A stretch of 15,651 nucleotides of DNA from the NCBI GenBank assembly GCA_012961755.1, contig DTYS01000184.1:1-15651 (forward strand), read 5' to 3'. This stretch comes from Candidatus Latescibacterota bacterium. GTDB lineage: Bacteria; Latescibacterota; 4484-107; B68-G9. The notes below the pieces were generated by a model. The model searched no databases. It was not told the DNA's origin and saw only the letters and a program-made list of their open reading frames with translations. This document shows positions 13,881-15,651 of the stretch, one piece after another; positions within the stretch are counted from its first letter, which is position 1; each line of letters starts with the position of its first letter. The position numbers were made by a program, and so were the translations under genes.

Positions 13881-13882
13881 TT
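13855..13882 (+). promoter_or_regulatory. Predicted sigma70-like promoter of the ferredoxin operon
   Basis: TTGACC (13855-13860) and TATATT (13877-13882) are 16 bases apart, each matching the consensus at 5 of 6 positions, within an AT-rich stretch unlike the surrounding DNA. Transcription would start near 13889, giving a leader of about 64 bases that contains the weak stem at 13902-13920 and the AAAGGAGGGG ribosome binding site. Confidence 0.55.
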
Positions 13883-13952
13883 AAAAGCTCCCGTCGAAAA
13901 ATTCTTATTTAAGGTAAGAAATTGTCGGTAACTCTAAGACAAAGGAGGGGAT

Positions 13953-14147
13953 ATGGCGATCAAGAAGGTGTGGATCGAGGAGGGATGCACGCTCTGTGGG
14001 CTGTGTGTGGACATAGCTCCCGAGGTGTTCGAACTCGGGGACGAGACCAGTATCGTAAAGGAGGGCGTGGACTTCGGCCAGTACGAGGACCAGATTAAGG
14101 AGGCGGCGGAGTCCTGTCCTGCCGAGGTGATACGTTACGAGGAATGA
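13953..14147 (+). CDS. Single-cluster [4Fe-4S] ferredoxin
   Basis: A 64-residue electron carrier. Four cysteines fit one [4Fe-4S] cluster: C12-x2-C15-x2-C18 in CTLCGLC and C55 followed by Pro. The protein is acidic, and the IAPEVFEL stretch after the Cys triplet is typical of single-cluster ferredoxins from thermophiles and other anaerobes. AAAGGAGGGG stands just before the ATG, a strong ribosome binding site, and a good promoter lies upstream, so high expression is likely. It is the first gene of the rightward operon. The last four bases overlap an ATG of the next frame (ATGA), and a GC-rich hairpin follows directly. Its redox partner is not shown. Confidence 0.95.
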   Translation: MAIKKVWIEEGCTLCGLCVDIAPEVFELGDETSIVKEGVDFGQYEDQIKEAAESCPAEVIRYEE

Positions 14148-14152
14148 GGACG

Positions 14153-14177
14153 AGGGCCCCTGCCCTGCAGGGGCCCT
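14153..14177 (+). terminator. Perfect 11-bp GC-rich hairpin after the ferredoxin gene (terminator or attenuator candidate)
   Basis: Arm AGGGCCCCTGC (14153-14163) is the exact reverse complement of GCAGGGGCCCT (14167-14177), with a CCT loop. It begins six bases after the ferredoxin stop and ends nine bases before the ATG of the next gene. Only a poor T-run (TT) follows, so it is not a classical intrinsic terminator. It may lower expression of the downstream gene relative to ferredoxin, protect the ferredoxin message from decay, or hide a start site. Confidence 0.5.
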
Positions 14178-14185
14178 TAGAAGAT

Positions 14186-15010
14186 ATGAAGCTGGCATTC
14201 AGCACATTGGGATGTCCGGACTGGGACTTAGAGGAGATCTTAAGGCGGGCCGCGGAGTACGGGTATAGCGGTGTAGAGCTGAGGGGATACTTGGGAACCC
14301 TGTACCTCCCTGAGGCCGAGCCGTTCCGGGAGGGGTCCATCCGGAGGACGAAGGAAGCGTTCGCACGCTCCGGGGTAGAGGTGGCCTGTGTCTCCTCCTC
14401 CGCCAAGCTGGCTGTGGAGGATGAAGAGGAGAGGAAGGAAGTCCTCCGGGAGGTAAGGGATTACATAAGGCTGGCCAAGGAGCTCGGGACTCCCCTGGTG
14501 AGGGTATTCGGGGGGAGGTTGAAGGAGGGCCGCAGGATCAGGTCGGCCGAGGCCCTGGTGGAGAACCTCAAGGACGCGGGGAGGGAAGCCGAAGGCTCAG
14601 GGATCATATTGGTCTTGGAGACCCACGACGACTTCGTGGAAAGCTGCAAGGTAGCGGAGGTTCTCTCCAAGGTGGACCACCCCAACGTGGGCGTCCTCTG
14701 GGACCTACACCACCCCTACCGCTTCCTCGGGGAACCCCCAGAGGTCACGCTCGGAAACTTGGGTCCCTTCCTCAGGCACGTCCACGTTAAGGACTCTAAG
14801 GTGGAGGATGGGGGATGGAGGTACACCCTCTTGGGCGAGGGAGATGTCCCTGTACTTGAGATGTTAAGGCTCCTCCGGAGGGCAGGGTATGGAGGTTACC
14901 TGAGCTTAGAGTGGGAGAAGCGCTGGCATCCGGAACTCGTCGGGCCTGAGGTGGCCCTTCCCCAATATGCGAGTAAGCTCAGGGAGTACCTATCGCTGAT
15001 AGAGGGATGA
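14186..15010 (+). CDS. Sugar phosphate isomerase/epimerase-like TIM-barrel protein
   Basis: A 274-residue xylose-isomerase-like TIM barrel. The beginning MKLAFSTLGCPDWDLEEIL with YGYSGVELRG near 25 is typical of the family. The metal-binding set is complete: E135 (VLETHD), D163 (VLWDLHH), H188/H190 (RHVHVKD) and E232 (LSLEWEKRW). The substrate is unknown, and relatives act on sugars and cyclitols. I choose the ATG at 14186 because it matches the family start. An in-frame ATG at 14144, overlapping the ferredoxin stop as ATGA, would add 14 residues encoded by the hairpin DNA; such residues are not expected in the family. Neither start has a strong ribosome binding site. The stop overlaps the start of the broken Thi4 gene as ATGA. 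Confidence 0.88.
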   Translation: MKLAFSTLGCPDWDLEEILRRAAEYGYSGVELRGYLGTLYLPEAEPFREGSIRRTKEAFARSGVEVACVSSSAKLAVEDEEERKEVLREVRDYIRLAKELGTPLVRVFGGRLKEGRRIRSAEALVENLKDAGREAEGSGIILVLETHDDFVESCKVAEVLSKVDHPNVGVLWDLHHPYRFLGEPPEVTLGNLGPFLRHVHVKDSKVEDGGWRYTLLGEGDVPVLEMLRLLRRAGYGGYLSLEWEKRWHPELVGPEVALPQYASKLREYLSLIEG

Positions 15011-15651
15011 TAGAAGAGACCACTATGACGAGGGCCATAGTTGAAAGGTATGCTGAAAAGTTCCTCAAGGGGACGAGGTCCGAGGTATGCGTGGTCGGAG
15101 GACCTTCGGGCCTGGTCTGCGCCCGCTATCTTGCGGAGAAGGGTCTTCCTATTTGAAAAGGGGATGAGCCTCGGAGGGGGACGATGTTCAACAAGGTTGT
15201 CGTACAGAAGGCTTCCCTGGACATCTTGGACGACTTCGGCTAAGCTACGAGCCTTACGAGGATGTGCACTACGTGGCGGACGCGGTGGAACTGGCCTCAG
15301 GACTCACATACGCTGCGAGCAAGGCCGGGGTCCTCATCTTCAACCTCTGCGAGGTTCAGGACGTCATGATAGAGGAGGTGACGGGTCTCGTTGTGAACTG
15401 GACGACGGTAAGGATGACCGGGATACACGTGGACCCCGTGGCCGTGGGATGCAAGGCCGTGGTGGACGCCACTGGGCACGACGCCGTCGTATGCGATATA
15501 GTTGCGAAGAAGACGGGGAAGCTCAAGGTCGCCGGAGAGAAGTATATGTGGGCTGAGAGGGCCGAAGATGGGGTCGTGAAGCTCACCTCCCGGGGCTCTT
15601 CGTCGCGGGCATGAGCGTGGCGGCGGCCTACGGCCTTCCGAGGATGGGGCC
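15007..15651 (+). pseudogene. thi4: Thi4-type thiazole synthase, disrupted by several frame changes (cut by window edge)
   Basis: The pieces clearly spell a Thi4 / sulfide-dependent thiazole synthase, which makes the thiazole part of thiamine from NAD and glycine. In order: TRAIVERYAEKFLKG and VCVVGGPSGLVCARYL (frame 1); FEKGMSLGGG (frame 2, 15152-15180); MFNKVVVQKASLDILDDFG (frame 1 from 15184); SYEPYEDVHYVADAVELASG (frame 3 from 15243); VTGLVVNWTTVRMTGIHVDP; VVDATGHDAVVCDIVAKK; GLFVAGMSVAAAYGLPRMG (frame 2 from 15593). Stops arise at 15154 (TGA) and 15241 (TAA). The flavin-binding loop lacks a residue (VGGPSG for VGAGPSG), and the MWGGGM-like part after LGGG is missing. The His of GIHVDP fits the sulfide-using type rather than the self-sacrificing Cys type. 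A decayed gene is most likely; sequencing or assembly error near a contig end is the alternative. Confidence 0.85.

Larger units (their letters stand above)
13597..13952. other. Divergent intergenic region, 356 bases, no intact gene
   Basis: The stretch separates the leftward glycosidase-like operon from the rightward ferredoxin operon. It holds a leftward promoter, a rightward promoter and several short inverted repeats: CCCTTCG/CGAAGGG at 13722-13728 and 13751-13757, CCAAAC/GTTTGG at 13738-13743 and 13757-13762, and CGCTTT/AAAGCG at 13809-13814 and 13826-13831. A weak AT-rich stem (TTCTTA/TAAGAA, 13902-13920) lies in the ferredoxin leader. The middle may hold a decayed gene remnant (separate entry). 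No tRNA or other structured RNA was recognised. Confidence 0.7.

Noticed and set aside
15007..15651. Programmed frameshifting as the reason for the broken Thi4 frames
   Set aside because: There are at least four shifts in different directions plus missing conserved residues, and no slippery sequence with a following structure was seen at the breaks.
1..15651. CRISPR array, tRNA, rRNA, insertion sequence or prophage genes
   Set aside because: Reading both strands showed no regularly spaced repeats, no tRNA-like cloverleaf with a CCA end, no transposase or integrase motifs and no phage structural genes.

Overview
The window carries bacterial genes. It has an NAD-dependent DNA ligase (LigA), YggS/YggT, PspC and BatA-type proteins, strong GGAGG ribosome binding sites and sigma70-like promoters. 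It is GC-rich and, by eye, favours AGG for arginine and ATA for isoleucine; the proteins are rich in Glu, Arg and Val, which hints at a thermophile. Some genes are of a kind also common in archaea: a geranylgeranyl-reductase-family flavoprotein, a Thi4-type thiazole synthase and a radical SAM protein with a Cys-rich N-terminus. An uncultured thermophilic bacterium is a reasonable guess, but I cannot name the phylum. No rRNA, tRNA, CRISPR array or insertion sequence was seen.

Layout. (1) 1-4127, minus strand: a tight operon read leftward, lipoprotein -> YggS -> YggT -> LigA -> radical SAM protein. The last gene is cut by the window edge, and its start overlaps the ligA stop as ATGA. (2) 4128-4209: a short divergent promoter region with a perfect inverted repeat. 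(3) 4210-6400, plus strand: geranylgeranyl-reductase-like flavoprotein -> PspC/LiaF-like/PspC membrane protein -> a second LiaF-like membrane protein made of three repeated hairpins. (4) 6378-13596, minus strand: a seven-gene run read leftward, beta-propeller glycosidase-like protein -> half-size TauE/SafE -> creatininase-family hydrolase -> ArgH -> GNAT-cupin fusion -> TIM-barrel isomerase-like protein -> BatA/VWA membrane protein. (5) 13597-13952: a 356-bp divergent intergenic region with good promoters on both strands, several inverted repeats and what may be the remains of a small decayed gene. (6) 13953-15651, plus strand: single-cluster ferredoxin -> TIM-barrel isomerase-like protein -> a Thi4 gene broken by at least four frame changes, running off the right edge. 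A perfect 11-bp GC-rich hairpin lies between the ferredoxin and the TIM-barrel gene.

How the genes may work together. The long minus-strand run looks like a carbohydrate or small-molecule catabolic operon (propeller glycosidase-like protein, amidohydrolase, isomerase, GNAT-cupin, anion exporter) with arginine biosynthesis (ArgH) and a BatA protein inside it. The plus-strand 4210-6400 run joins isoprenoid-chain reduction with envelope-stress membrane proteins, so a membrane-lipid or stress role is plausible. These are context inferences. I saw no clear new defence or mobile system. The points most worth checking are the broken Thi4 gene, the GNAT-cupin fusion, the double-PspC protein next to the reductase, and the regulatory structures in the two divergent promoter regions.
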